A stretch of 48,085 nucleotides of DNA from Deltaproteobacteria bacterium (GTDB lineage: Bacteria; Desulfobacterota; Syntrophia; Syntrophales; JAFGIO01), in the NCBI GenBank assembly GCA_016929555.1, contig JAFGIO010000069.1, positions 1 to 48,085 of the forward strand. Direction: 5' to 3'. The notes under the pieces are model-generated. The model searched no databases. It saw only the letters and a program-made list of their open reading frames with translations, and was not told where the DNA came from. The translations under genes and the position numbers were made by a program. This document shows, piece by piece, positions 17,224 to 25,698 of the stretch; positions within the stretch are counted from its first letter, which is position 1; each line of letters begins with the position of its first letter.

Positions 17224-18549
17224 TCAAGAAGATTTCTTGGCGATTCCCCTGGCGGCAATGATGCCCGAAATCGCCGCTCCCACAATGCCGCGGCTCTTTC
17301 CGGTGCCGTCGCCTGCCACGAAGATCCCCCCGACATTCGTCTCGAGATTTTCATCCGTGATGAAGTGCGTATCGAAGAATTTGATCTCCGGTGCATACAG
17401 CAGGGTGGACGGATGAAGAATCCCGGGCACGATCTTATCGAGCGTTTTCAGGGATTCCCAGAGGTTGTCGATGATGCGGGCGGGCAAACCGAGCGTGATA
17501 TCCCCCGGTGTGGCACGATAGGTGGCCTTGCAAAGCCCGAAATGGCGTGTTGCACTGTTGAAGGTCGATCGGGAGCTTCTTCTCCCTTCCCGGAAGTCCC
17601 CCACCCTCTGAACGATCGGCCTGCCGCCCCCCAATAGAAAGAACTGCTTTGCGATCATATGGCCGAATTCCGTCGTGTCGGAAAAGGGCTCGGTCAGAGA
17701 GACCGTGTTGATCAAGGCAAAATTGGTGTTTCCCGTTTTCCGGCCGGAGAGTGCATCACCGTTTATCAGCTTGAAGTTGTAATAATTTTCAGACCGTACC
17801 CGTCCGCCCGGGTTGGTGCAGAAGGTCCGGACCCTGTCCCCGTGTCGTGTTGTGTGAAAAATGAATTTCGGGTCGTATACGACATCGGTAACGGCATCAT
17901 AGAACTTCCTGTTCAATTCGACACGGATTCCCACATCGATGGGTCCGAAATTATGGCGAATATTCATTTTAGAGGCTACGTCGCGAAACCAGTAAGCACC
18001 GCTGCGTCCCGGAGCGGCGAGAACGGCTTTCGCGGTGTAGCGCACTTTTTTCCGTTGATGACTGCAGGAAACGAGACATGTGTCGTCATCCAGCTTCGCA
18101 AGGGAGGTAACGGCCGTTCCCAGCAAAAAGTCCGTTTTTTTCAGGTGGCTTCTCAAATAATCAACGGCCGACTTGCCGTTGTCCGTTCCCCAGTGCCACT
18201 GTTCCGGTGCGATGAATCGAGCGCCATGCTCCTCGGCGATGTTTCCGAGTTCACGGATTTTTTCATCGTCATCGACAAAGGTTACCTGCTTGCATTCTGG
18301 AAAGCGGGTGAAGCTCTGCCTGACTTTTTCCATTAATCGCTGCGCAGAATCAGGATCGATCTTGAGTTCATCCAGATCGATTCCGACGCGATAGTCGAAG
18401 TTCAGCTTGCCGTCGTTCAGCAATCCTCCTGCGGGATAGGGGCGCCGATCGACGATGGCGATCCTTTCCATTCCCAAATGCTCCAGCTGCATGGCCGCAA
18501 AGAGGCCCGCCGGGCCGGAACCTATGATCAATACATTGTAAGCATTCAT
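17224..18549 (-). CDS. FAD-dependent dehydrogenase (COG2509-like)
   Basis: This flavoprotein has 441 residues. The N-terminal dinucleotide-binding motif is VLIIGSGPAGLFAAMQ (residues 6-21), followed by IVDRR. The C-terminal segment GGIFVAGDGTGKSRGIVGA closes the FAD site. The overall pattern matches the uncharacterised FAD-dependent dehydrogenases of COG2509 (BaiN/HI0933-related). There is no membrane segment or iron-sulfur motif, so it is probably a cytoplasmic oxidoreductase of unknown substrate. It is divergent from the OFA transporter. A GGAGG lies 14 bases before the ATG, which is longer than usual. Confidence 0.8.
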   Translation of the reverse strand: MNAYNVLIIGSGPAGLFAAMQLEHLGMERIAIVDRRPYPAGGLLNDGKLNFDYRVGIDLDELKIDPDSAQRLMEKVRQSFTRFPECKQVTFVDDDEKIRELGNIAEEHGARFIAPEQWHWGTDNGKSAVDYLRSHLKKTDFLLGTAVTSLAKLDDDTCLVSCSHQRKKVRYTAKAVLAAPGRSGAYWFRDVASKMNIRHNFGPIDVGIRVELNRKFYDAVTDVVYDPKFIFHTTRHGDRVRTFCTNPGGRVRSENYYNFKLINGDALSGRKTGNTNFALINTVSLTEPFSDTTEFGHMIAKQFFLLGGGRPIVQRVGDFREGRRSSRSTFNSATRHFGLCKATYRATPGDITLGLPARIIDNLWESLKTLDKIVPGILHPSTLLYAPEIKFFDTHFITDENLETNVGGIFVAGDGTGKSRGIVGAAISGIIAARGIAKKSS

Positions 18550-18581
18550 ATGCCGCTTCGACTCCTCCTTGGTTCTTTAAC

Positions 18582-18610
18582 ACATTATCCCGCAGGACCG
18601 CTACGTTCAA
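18582..18610 (-). promoter_or_regulatory. Candidate sigma-70 promoter for the FAD dehydrogenase
   Basis: On the minus strand TTGAAC (18605-18610) and TATA-like TAATGT (18582-18587) are 17 bases apart. The position, about 35 bases before the ATG, is suitable for transcribing the dehydrogenase. It is back to back with the OFA transporter promoter. Confidence 0.5.
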
Positions 18611-18772
18611 TCCATCCTGGAGCCGTTCGTGAAAAATTTGAAGGTAAGTTACACACATTTATTGACATGGCCGGAAGGAGGTCGTTGAAAAAAAGCCTGT
18701 TGACTCATAATACATGTTGCCGATTCGGAGGAGCACGCAGATACATACGTTGCCCAGTTGCCCAGTTTTTCA

Positions 18773-18801
18773 TTGACTTTAACTTGAAGTTCCTTTATGT
18801 T
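18773..18801 (+). promoter_or_regulatory. Candidate sigma-70 promoter for the OFA transporter
   Basis: TTGACT (18773-18778) and TATGTT (18796-18801) are 17 bases apart, directed at the transporter gene 60 bases downstream. A short tandem repeat TTGCCCAG lies directly upstream and could be a binding site. Confidence 0.6.
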
Positions 18802-18860
18802 ACGTCGAATTTGTCCTACCGGCACAGGAAGTTAAATCTCAATAAGATCAGGAGGTTTCC

Positions 18861-20126
18861 ATGGCAGATCAGAAGGTTATGAATCGTTGGTTGGTCGTCG
18901 TCGGTGCGGTGCTAATCCAATTGTGCCTCGGCGCGATTTACGCTTGGTCGGTCTTCACCCCGATATTGAAAGATGCCGGATGGTCGAAGGTCGATACGCA
19001 GGTCGTGTTTTCCGTCGGTCTCGCATTCTTCGCCATCGTAATGATCTATGCGGGCACGAAACTCAACGACTGGGGCCCGCGGAAACTTTCCCTGATGAGC
19101 GGTATTGTTCTGGGCTTGGGGTATCTCCTGGCGGGACTACTCGGGGGAACGAACTTCTGGGCGCTGGTCATCTTTATCGGCGTCATCGGCGGATCGGGCA
19201 TCGGATTGGGATACGTCGTCCCGATAGCGGTCGGCATGAGATGGTTCCCCGACAAGAAGGGCATGATCACCGGCCTCGCCGTCGCAGGTTTCGGATTCGG
19301 CGCGATGGGATGGGTCAAGCTGGCCGGTGAATGGGGACATCTTTTACAGAACGTAGGTCTTTCCACGACCTTTTCCATCTACGGGGTCGCCTTTGCCGTC
19401 ATGGTCATTTGCGGCGGTCTGGTCATGATCTATCCGCCGGACGGATGGAAGCCGGCTGGCTGGCAGCCCGAGCAGGCGGCGGCCGGCGGCAGTGGCGGCG
19501 GTGAAGTGAATTTCGAGAGCGGTCAGATGCTCAGGACTCCTCAATTTTTCATGATCTTTTGCACCTTTCTCTTTACCGCCAGCGCGGGTCTGATGACCAT
19601 CGGTCTGATGAAGCTGTATCCGATGGAAGCCCTCCAAGCCAAGGGTATCAGCGAAGCGGCGGCAAGCGGCATCGCGGGAACGGCCATGGCGATCTTCTTC
19701 AGTCTCGCGAACGGTCTCGGGAGGATCGGCTGGGGAATGGTCAGCGACAAGATCGGCAGGAAGACATCGATCGTGATCATGGCAGGCACCCAGGGGATCA
19801 TCGTGATCCTCTTCACCATGATGGCGGGATCGCCGATGCTTCTTTACCTCGGAGCGACGCTCATCGGTTTCAATTTTGGAGGCAACTTCGCCCTCTTTCC
19901 GGCAATCACCGCCGATATCTTCGGCACGAAAAACGTCGGCCGCAACTATCCCTATATATTCCTGTCCTACGGTTTGGGCGGCATATTCGGCCCGATCCTG
20001 GGCGGCTTCCTGGGCGATATGGGCAACTTCGCCCTGGCCTTCACGATTTGCGGCGTCGCCTGTCTGATCGGTGCCTTCCTGACCTTCATGGTCCGCCAGC
20101 CGAAAGCGATACCGGTCGCGGCGTAG
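18861..20126 (+). CDS. OFA-family major facilitator (oxalate/formate antiporter-like)
   Basis: This MFS protein of 421 residues has about twelve membrane helices. The opening MNRWLVVVGAVLIQLCLGAIYAWSVF, with the GAIYAWSVF segment and a following DWGPRK loop, is characteristic of the OFA (oxalate:formate antiporter) family. AGGAGG (18850-18855) sits 5 bases before the ATG. OFA proteins move small carboxylates (oxalate, formate, pyruvate, lactate and others), and many act in anaerobes on unknown acids. No oxalate-degrading genes lie nearby, so the substrate is open. It is flanked by a divergent FAD dehydrogenase, and a hairpin follows the stop. Confidence 0.88.
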   Translation: MADQKVMNRWLVVVGAVLIQLCLGAIYAWSVFTPILKDAGWSKVDTQVVFSVGLAFFAIVMIYAGTKLNDWGPRKLSLMSGIVLGLGYLLAGLLGGTNFWALVIFIGVIGGSGIGLGYVVPIAVGMRWFPDKKGMITGLAVAGFGFGAMGWVKLAGEWGHLLQNVGLSTTFSIYGVAFAVMVICGGLVMIYPPDGWKPAGWQPEQAAAGGSGGGEVNFESGQMLRTPQFFMIFCTFLFTASAGLMTIGLMKLYPMEALQAKGISEAAASGIAGTAMAIFFSLANGLGRIGWGMVSDKIGRKTSIVIMAGTQGIIVILFTMMAGSPMLLYLGATLIGFNFGGNFALFPAITADIFGTKNVGRNYPYIFLSYGLGGIFGPILGGFLGDMGNFALAFTICGVACLIGAFLTFMVRQPKAIPVAA

Positions 20127-20158
20127 GCATAATGATCAGGATATCCTATCCACTGGGC

Positions 20159-20187
20159 GGCCGGGGGGTGTTCTCCCCCGGCCCCCA
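20159..20187 (+). terminator. GC-rich hairpin after the OFA transporter
   Basis: The sequence GCCGGGGGG-TGTT-CTCCCCCGGC can form a stem of about 8 base pairs, 40 bases after the stop. It has no T-run, so it may act as a stabilising or bidirectional structure for the convergent pair rather than as a strict intrinsic terminator. Confidence 0.4.
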
Positions 20188-20490
20188 CAATGTCTCTTTG
20201 CCTGCCGTTCCCTCGATATCCTGCGCCCCTCCATCTTCTTTTCAGGTTCACCATGGAATGATTCCTATCGAATATCAGAGGAAGGTCGGAAGAAAGGTCG
20301 TGAACACCCTCATCGTTGCCTACGATACCCCCAAGCTGAGGCATCGCCGGTATCTTGTCTTCAGCGGATGGCATTCAGGGAATCGATATCCCGCTTTCTC
20401 TCCCGGCGCCTCGTCTCGGCTCAACCGTTCGGCATAGCCGGGGGACGCCCCGCGGCGATTCAGAATCCTCGGGTTCGCGACAGCTCTCGA

Positions 20491-22389
20491 TCAGCTCTCC
20501 AGTTCGAACCCCCTTCGATAACTCCCCAGCAGCTTGAGAAATTCGGTCTTTTCTTTCAACTCCTCCAGAAGATGCCGGTGTTCCTCTGCATAGATATCGA
20601 TTTCCACGTCTGCATAGAAAAGATACTCCCAGGGCTTGCCTGTGCGGGGACGGGATTCCAGCTTGACCAGGTTGATGTTCTTTTCTGCGAAAATCTTGAG
20701 CGTTGCGTACAAAGATCCCGGTTTGTTGCCGACGGAATAGATCAGGGACGATTTGTTGTTGGGACCGTCCAGGAAAGGCTCCCGGGAGATCACGACGAAG
20801 CGGTCGAAATTCCGCGGGTTGGTTTCGATGCCCTCCTTGAGCACCGTCATCCGAAACAACCCTGCCATATCCTTGCCGGCGATCGCCGCTTCGCGTGGAT
20901 CATTGCTGTCCCGGACCCTGCGGAGGGCTGTCGCGGAATCCTGAACCGCCACCAAGTCCCATTGAGAATTCCGGGACAGAAATTCCTTGCATTGCTGAAA
21001 GACCTCGGGATGGGCATAGACCTTTTGAATCTCTGCGACGGCTGCACCTGCAAATCCGATCAGGTTGTGCACGCTTCGGAGGGTCAGCTCGCCCACAATC
21101 CGCAGATCGTACTCCAAAAGCAGGTCATAATTTTCATGAAAACTCCCCGACAAGCTGTTTTCCACAGGAATGATTCCCAAGGCTCCGTCTTCGTTCTGCA
21201 CGGCGTCGAAAATTTCCCGATAGGAAGCGACAGACCGGCTGGGAACGTCCGTGCCGAAGAACTGCTCGCAGGCCTTGTGGCTGAAAGGACCTGAAGGGCC
21301 CGTATAGACGATCCTGTGAGCATGCCTGGAATCTCCCTCGCGGGGTTTCATGACGGCCGCCTTTTCCAGGTAGGTGTAGTCCAGTTGCTTGCCGACGACG
21401 GGAGCGATCACATACAGGTCGCGCATGAGCTGCTCGAACTGCTCGGGATAGAGACTCTGGGGGCCGTCGGAGAGCGCCTTGTCCGGTTCCGTGTGCACTT
21501 CGATGATGAGGCCGTCGGCTCCCGCGGCGATGGAGGCGCGGGCCATGGGGCTGACCTTTTCGCGGATGCCCGTCGCATGGCTCGGGTCGACGATAATGGG
21601 AAGGTGTGTGAGCTCTTTGATGACGGGAATGGCCGTAAGATCGAGGGTATTTCGGGTATACCTCTCGAAGGTGCGGATGCCGCGCTCACACAGGATGACC
21701 CGATCATTCCCTTCGGAAAGGATGTATTCGGCGGACATGAGCCATTCCTCGATGGTGGCCGAAAGACCCCGCTTCAGAAGGACGGGCTTGCCGATGCGCC
21801 CCACGCATTTGAGAAGCTCGAAATTCTGCATGTTGCGCGCTCCGATCTGCACCACATCCACATACTTCATCATCAGATCGGCCTGCCCGGTCGATGTCAT
21901 TTCGGTAACGATCCCCAGTCCCGTTTCCTCCCGCACCTCGGCGAGAATTCTGAGGCCGTCCTCTCCCAGACCCTGAAAGGAGTATGGGGACGTGCGGGGC
22001 TTGAAGGCGCCGCCCCGGAAGAGCACCGCCCCGTGACGGCGCACCACCCTGGCGATTTCCAGGGTCCGTTTCCGATCCTCCACGCCGCACGGACCGGCAA
22101 TGACCACCAGACGGTCGCCGCCGATGAACACATCCCCGACTTTGATAACCGAGGGAGTCGGATGCATCTCCCGGCTCACCAGTTTGTACTCCTTGGAGAC
22201 AGGGAGAACCTTGGCGACCCCGGGCAGGGTTTCAAAGTAACGGATATCCTTCTTGATTGTTCCCACCACACCCAGAATGACTTCTTCAACGCCCTCGATC
22301 TCTTTGATGATGTAGTTTTCCGAACGGAGCAAATCCATCAGTCCTTCTTTTTCCTTGGGGCCAAGCCCCCGCTTCAAAACGAGTATCAC
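20491..22389 (-). CDS. Bifunctional DAHP synthase / prephenate dehydratase with ACT domain
   Basis: The N-terminal 70 residues form a small regulatory ferredoxin-like domain. The DAHP synthase (AroF type I-beta) domain follows: VVIAGPCGVED, GGAFKPRTSPYSFQGLG, IGARNMQNF and VDPSHATG. A prephenate dehydratase domain starts near residue 360 (VYTGPSGPFSHKA, PVENSLSGSFHENYDLL), and a C-terminal ACT domain (KPGSLYATLK, KLESRPRTG) gives Phe feedback binding. It would couple the first step of the aromatic pathway to phenylalanine synthesis. The family's catalytic TRF motif reads DRF here (NPRNFDRFVVIS). The track start at 22467 runs through the attenuator hairpin; the likely start is GTG at 22389 after AGGGGGGG, giving 632 residues. 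Regulation is by the upstream attenuator. Confidence 0.9.
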   Translation of the reverse strand: MILVLKRGLGPKEKEGLMDLLRSENYIIKEIEGVEEVILGVVGTIKKDIRYFETLPGVAKVLPVSKEYKLVSREMHPTPSVIKVGDVFIGGDRLVVIAGPCGVEDRKRTLEIARVVRRHGAVLFRGGAFKPRTSPYSFQGLGEDGLRILAEVREETGLGIVTEMTSTGQADLMMKYVDVVQIGARNMQNFELLKCVGRIGKPVLLKRGLSATIEEWLMSAEYILSEGNDRVILCERGIRTFERYTRNTLDLTAIPVIKELTHLPIIVDPSHATGIREKVSPMARASIAAGADGLIIEVHTEPDKALSDGPQSLYPEQFEQLMRDLYVIAPVVGKQLDYTYLEKAAVMKPREGDSRHAHRIVYTGPSGPFSHKACEQFFGTDVPSRSVASYREIFDAVQNEDGALGIIPVENSLSGSFHENYDLLLEYDLRIVGELTLRSVHNLIGFAGAAVAEIQKVYAHPEVFQQCKEFLSRNSQWDLVAVQDSATALRRVRDSNDPREAAIAGKDMAGLFRMTVLKEGIETNPRNFDRFVVISREPFLDGPNNKSSLIYSVGNKPGSLYATLKIFAEKNINLVKLESRPRTGKPWEYLFYADVEIDIYAEEHRHLLEELKEKTEFLKLLGSYRRGFELES

Positions 22390-22412
22390 GATACCCCCCC
22401 TGTTTTTTTCGG

Positions 22413-22453
22413 TAAAAAACAAAAAACCCCAAGGGGATTTCCTCGGGGTTTTT
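22413..22453 (-). terminator. Intrinsic terminator of the phenylalanine attenuator
   Basis: On the minus strand AAAACCCCGAGG pairs with CCTTGGGGTTTT (one G-T pair), followed by GTTTTTT, a classical rho-independent terminator. It lies in the leader, 24 bases upstream of the aroF-pheA GTG start. The left arm can instead pair with the upstream hairpin's right arm, so it is expected to be conditional. Confidence 0.85.
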
Positions 22454-22465
22454 CGATGGGTCCTC

Positions 22466-22493
22466 ACCCCGGGCGGCTTCCTGACCGCCCGGG
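22466..22493 (-). promoter_or_regulatory. Attenuator upstream hairpin (segments B and C)
   Basis: On the minus strand CCCGGGCGG and CCGCCCGGG form a perfect 9-base-pair stem with loop TCAGGAAG. The right arm continues GGT, giving CGGGGT, which can pair with ACCCCG of the terminator's left arm. The left arm CCGGGCGG can pair over 8 bases with CCGCCTGG at the end of the leader peptide ORF. This gives mutually exclusive structures. Confidence 0.75.
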
Positions 22494-22514
22494 AGCGTTT
22501 TTCAATGCGCTCAG

Positions 22515-22616
22515 CTATCCAGGCGGACAGGTTCGAAAAGCAAAAAAGCTAAAAAAGCCTTTGCCCTGCTCAAAACCGTTTCCCGATATCCTGCCGGGAC
22601 TGATTGCTGTATGCAT
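22515..22616 (-). CDS. Phenylalanine-rich leader peptide of aroF-pheA
   Basis: This ORF of 33 residues is too short for the track. It starts ATG at 22616 after AAGGAAGAAT and ends TAG. The peptide is MHTAISPGRISGNGF, then EQGKGFFSFFAFRTCPPG. Six of its 33 residues are Phe, and five of those fall within residues 21-27. This mirrors the enterobacterial PheL leader, whose stalling on Phe codons controls a downstream terminator. Ordered segments of alternative pairing begin inside its last codons. The gene controlled is the fused aroF-pheA just downstream. Confidence 0.85.
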   Translation of the reverse strand: MHTAISPGRISGNGFEQGKGFFSFFAFRTCPPG

Positions 22617-22685
22617 ATTCTTCCTTGACATCACTCTGAAAGACATTGTCCTTCACAGGGATCCATTCTTTCAATCTACGGCATA

Positions 22686-22714
22686 CCCATAAATGCCTTT
22701 TGGGATATTGTCAA
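22686..22714 (-). promoter_or_regulatory. Sigma-70 promoter for the pheA leader and aroF-pheA
   Basis: TTGACA (22709-22714) and TATGGG (22686-22691) are 17 bases apart on the minus strand. It would start transcription near 22680, giving a leader of about 290 bases that includes the peptide ORF and terminator. Confidence 0.7.
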
Positions 22715-23100
22715 TCGAAAAGTTGGGAAAAACGGCCCTCCCCTTGAAATTGAATCTTTGCGAAACCATCCTTGTCGCAGCCGGGGGGCGCGGGGCGAAG
22801 GCCGTCGCAAAAGCGATTTAACGGAAATTCCGCGATGATCATGGGGAAGATACCAAGGCCGTTCCGAAGGCCGGCGGGACTGCTTGGCAGGTTTATTGCA
22901 TTAAAGGTGGACATCAGCCATTCCAGCATCCTGAACCGTGGCTGGATCACCTCCCGATTGGAATGAGTGCCCCTCAATAGGGGTTGCGGGGTGGAATGGA
23001 AGAATCATTGTAAGGGGCAAGAAATATGTCCAAGAGTGCACAAGGATGCAATGCCGGCGGCCGATAGGTTCATGCAACGAAAAAGACAGGGTCTGTTGAA
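22715..23100. other. Intergenic stretch between aroF-pheA promoter and histidine kinase
   Basis: These 386 bases separate divergent genes. An 88-residue ORF on the minus strand (22711-22977) has no recognisable motif and overlaps the attenuator promoter. A promoter for the histidine kinase must lie here, but I cannot identify one with confidence. Confidence 0.4.
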
Positions 23101-25068
23101 ATGGCTTCGGATTCATCGACAAAAAGAGAGATAAGCTGCAGGATTACCCGCACGTTGATCATGTATGTCCGGGAGACGCACGGTTCGCTCGGGAATCTCC
23201 TGGAAGGACTGGATCTGAGCGAGGCCTATCTCCTCGATACGAACAACTGGGTTTCCCATGAATTATTGCATATCCTCTACGCGCGGATGATCGACATTCT
23301 CGGGGACAACCACAGCGTATATAAAATGACGTTGGCGGCCAAACGCTTCCAATCCCTGGGACTTCTGGATTGGATCGCACGATTGCTGGGAAACCCGAAG
23401 CTGATCTATGCCCAGGCGCCGAAGTACAACAGACTTCTCAAGGCCAATGGGGATGTCTACATCCACGAGTTGGGGGATTCCTGGGTGGTTTTGGAAGACC
23501 GGTATCACGACAGCGCCCAGAAAACCCGTTACGACTGCGACTACACACGGGGGGTTCTTGCAGGCATCCCGACCCTATTCGATATGCCCTTCGCACAGGT
23601 CGAAGAGATCGAATGCCAGGTCGCACACGAGGTATACGGCGAGAGGATCTGGCCGGACGCACCCGTGTACGGTGCCAGAGGATGCCTTTACCGGATCCGG
23701 TGGGATCCCAAAGACCTCCCGCCGGTATGGAAACGTCTATTTCAGCGGTACAGCGTCTATCGAAAGGCCATCGATAATCTTCAGGAGGCCAACCGGGTGA
23801 TCCAGGAAAAATACGATGAGGTAAAAAGACTGGCGCTCGAGTTGGAAACGGCCAACCGGCATCTCACCGAATCGAAGCGGCAATTGGAGAATTACACGGC
23901 CGAACTGCATGCTTCGGAACGCCGCTACCGACTTCTGGCGGAAAACGTGACGGATACGATCTGGGTGTTGAGTCTTGATACACTGCATTTCACCTATGTC
24001 AGCCCTTCCGTCAAGCGTCAGCGCGGCTATTCGGTGGAAGAGGCCATGGCGTTACCCCTGGAAAAAACGGTAACGGCTGAATCTCTCGAACAAGTTTTAG
24101 CGGTACTCGAAGAAGAACTCGTCCGGGAGAACACGGGAAATGCCGACCCGAACCGATCGAGAACCATCGAAGTTCAGCAGTACCATAAAGACGGATCGAG
24201 CAGTTGGGCCGAGGTCACGACATCCTTTTTGCGGGACGATGAGGGCAAGGCCGAGGGTGTGTTGGGGGTCACTCGCGACGCCTCGGAGAGGAAGCGGGCC
24301 GAACAGCTTTACCAGGCGAAAATAGCGGCGGAAGCGTCGAACGCGGCGAAGAGCGCCTTCCTTTCCCGAATGAGCCACGAGCTCCGAACCCCCCTGAACC
24401 ATATCATGGGTTTTACCGAATTGATCCTGGATAAACATTGCGGCGATCTAAACGAAACACAGGAAGAGTATCTGGAAGACGTGTATCGCAGCAGCCAGCA
24501 TTTGCTCGCCCTGGTCAACGAGATCCTGGATGTCTCAAAAATCGAGGCCGGCAAACTCGAATTAAAACCGACTTCTGTAAATTTGAAGCTGCTGCTCGAA
24601 CAGAGCCTGTCCATCGTCATGGACAAGGCAATGCAGCGAAAGATCCATCTGCATGCGAAAATCGGGGACGTTCCCGACGCCATAACCGCAGATGAGCTCA
24701 GGCTGAAGCAGATCTTGTACAACCTGCTGTCCAACGCCGTAAAGTTTACCGAAGACGGCGGAAATGTCACCCTCGAAGCCCGGTTGTCCGCAAGCTCCAG
24801 GGAGGGAAACCGAATAGAGGCCGAACCCGCGGGCGACGCGTTGCAGATCGATGTCATCGATACGGGCATCGGCATTCGACAGGAAGATCTGGCAAAAATT
24901 TTCGAGCCGTTCTCCCAGTTGGAAAGTCCCCTAAGCCGCAGGTATCCCGGAAGCGGATTGGGCCTATGGCTCACGAGAAACCTTGTCGAAATGCACGGGG
25001 GCAGGATATGGGCGGAGAGCGAGGGCCCCGGCAAGGGTGCCGTATTTCGGTTTACCCTGCCTTTTTAG
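23101..25068 (+). CDS. Orphan sensor histidine kinase with N-terminal sensor domain and PAS
   Basis: This kinase has 655 residues and is cytoplasmic, with no membrane helices. Residues 1-220 form a globular sensor region ending in DYTRGVLAGIPTLF and GARGCLYRIRW, a pattern reminiscent of V4R-like domains (tentative). A coiled-coil linker (about 220-270) and a PAS domain (YRLLAENVTDTIWVLS, about 275-400) follow. The HisKA phosphorylation site is FLSRMSHELRTPLNH. The ATPase domain shows the N box NLLSNAVKFT, DTGIGI and GSGLGLWL. There is no receiver domain, and no response-regulator gene is adjacent, so its partner is elsewhere. The signal is unknown. The Shine-Dalgarno is weak (AGGG). Confidence 0.88.
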   Translation: MASDSSTKREISCRITRTLIMYVRETHGSLGNLLEGLDLSEAYLLDTNNWVSHELLHILYARMIDILGDNHSVYKMTLAAKRFQSLGLLDWIARLLGNPKLIYAQAPKYNRLLKANGDVYIHELGDSWVVLEDRYHDSAQKTRYDCDYTRGVLAGIPTLFDMPFAQVEEIECQVAHEVYGERIWPDAPVYGARGCLYRIRWDPKDLPPVWKRLFQRYSVYRKAIDNLQEANRVIQEKYDEVKRLALELETANRHLTESKRQLENYTAELHASERRYRLLAENVTDTIWVLSLDTLHFTYVSPSVKRQRGYSVEEAMALPLEKTVTAESLEQVLAVLEEELVRENTGNADPNRSRTIEVQQYHKDGSSSWAEVTTSFLRDDEGKAEGVLGVTRDASERKRAEQLYQAKIAAEASNAAKSAFLSRMSHELRTPLNHIMGFTELILDKHCGDLNETQEEYLEDVYRSSQHLLALVNEILDVSKIEAGKLELKPTSVNLKLLLEQSLSIVMDKAMQRKIHLHAKIGDVPDAITADELRLKQILYNLLSNAVKFTEDGGNVTLEARLSASSREGNRIEAEPAGDALQIDVIDTGIGIRQEDLAKIFEPFSQLESPLSRRYPGSGLGLWLTRNLVEMHGGRIWAESEGPGKGAVFRFTLPF

Positions 25069-25131
25069 GAGCATCGACCCGATCGCCTCCCGAGCAAGCA
25101 TTCTTTTCCGCAGATGCGGACAAATGAAATA

Positions 25132-25160
25132 TTGACGAAAAAAATACGGTGCGGTATAGC
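25132..25160 (+). promoter_or_regulatory. Candidate sigma-70 promoter upstream of the DUF2177 gene
   Basis: TTGACG (25132-25137) and TATAGC (25155-25160) are 17 bases apart, about 90 bases before the DUF2177 start. It would drive DUF2177 and probably the truncated acyltransferase. Confidence 0.6.
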
Positions 25161-25247
25161 GATCGTGAGAATAATCATTTATAAACCCGCAATAATTTGG
25201 AATTCCGGAATCGAAGAAATCTCTCGGTGAAAGGAGGCTTCGAAAAG

Positions 25248-25673
25248 ATGAAAGGCATGCTCTATTACGGCAAACTGTATGCGCTCACACTGGGGTTCCT
25301 CATCCTCTTTGACTATCTTTGGCTCAACCTCGTCATGGGAGGCTTTTACAGGAGCAGGCTGGAGCCGATCGGCCGGATCGCCGGGAACTCCCTCGATGTC
25401 CATGTCCCCACGGCGATCGCCTCCTGGCTGCTCGTTGCCCTCGGTCTGGTGATCTTTGTCCTCCCGAGGGCCCGGGAAGCCGGATCGGATCCCGGTGCCA
25501 TCCTTTGGGGAGCCCTCTTTGGGCTCATCGTGTACGGCGTGTACGATTTCACCAATTACGCAATCCTCAAGGATTGGCCCCTTTCGGTGACCGTTGCCGA
25601 CATTCTTTGGGGAATCTTTGTCTGCGGTCTGATGGGTCTCTTGGTCAGCAAGTTCGGCAACTGGCTTGCGTAA
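25248..25673 (+). CDS. DUF2177 family membrane protein
   Basis: The family-typical features are LFDYLWLNLVMGGFYR after the first helix and LFGLIVYGVYDFTNYA in the third. There are about four membrane helices in 141 residues. Function is unknown. I chose the ATG at 25248 rather than the track's 25197, because GGAGG lies 11 bases upstream and the helix begins directly. The promoter at 25132 precedes it, and a truncated PlsC gene begins 25 bases after its stop. Confidence 0.8.
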   Translation: MKGMLYYGKLYALTLGFLILFDYLWLNLVMGGFYRSRLEPIGRIAGNSLDVHVPTAIASWLLVALGLVIFVLPRAREAGSDPGAILWGALFGLIVYGVYDFTNYAILKDWPLSVTVADILWGIFVCGLMGLLVSKFGNWLA

Positions 25674-25698
25674 AACCACCTTTTCCATTGGGGCTCCC

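Noticed and set aside
19559-20437. 292-residue plus-strand ORF overlapping the OFA transporter
   Set aside because: It is an Arg/His/Asp-rich out-of-frame reading of the transporter gene.
22390-22467. N-terminal extension of the aroF-pheA ORF (MRTHRKTP...)
   Set aside because: It is a translation of the terminator hairpin and T-run of the attenuator; the family-like protein starts at the GTG at 22389.
21316-22692. 458-residue plus-strand ORF antisense to aroF-pheA
   Set aside because: It is a shadow of the real gene, and the true reading has clear domains on the other strand.
22711-22977. 88-residue minus-strand ORF upstream of the attenuator
   Set aside because: No motif, no RBS, and it overlaps the aroF-pheA promoter.
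25107-25120. Short palindrome TCCGCAGATGCGGA after the histidine kinase
   Set aside because: Only 6 base pairs with a 2-base loop and no T-run; too weak to call a terminator or operator.
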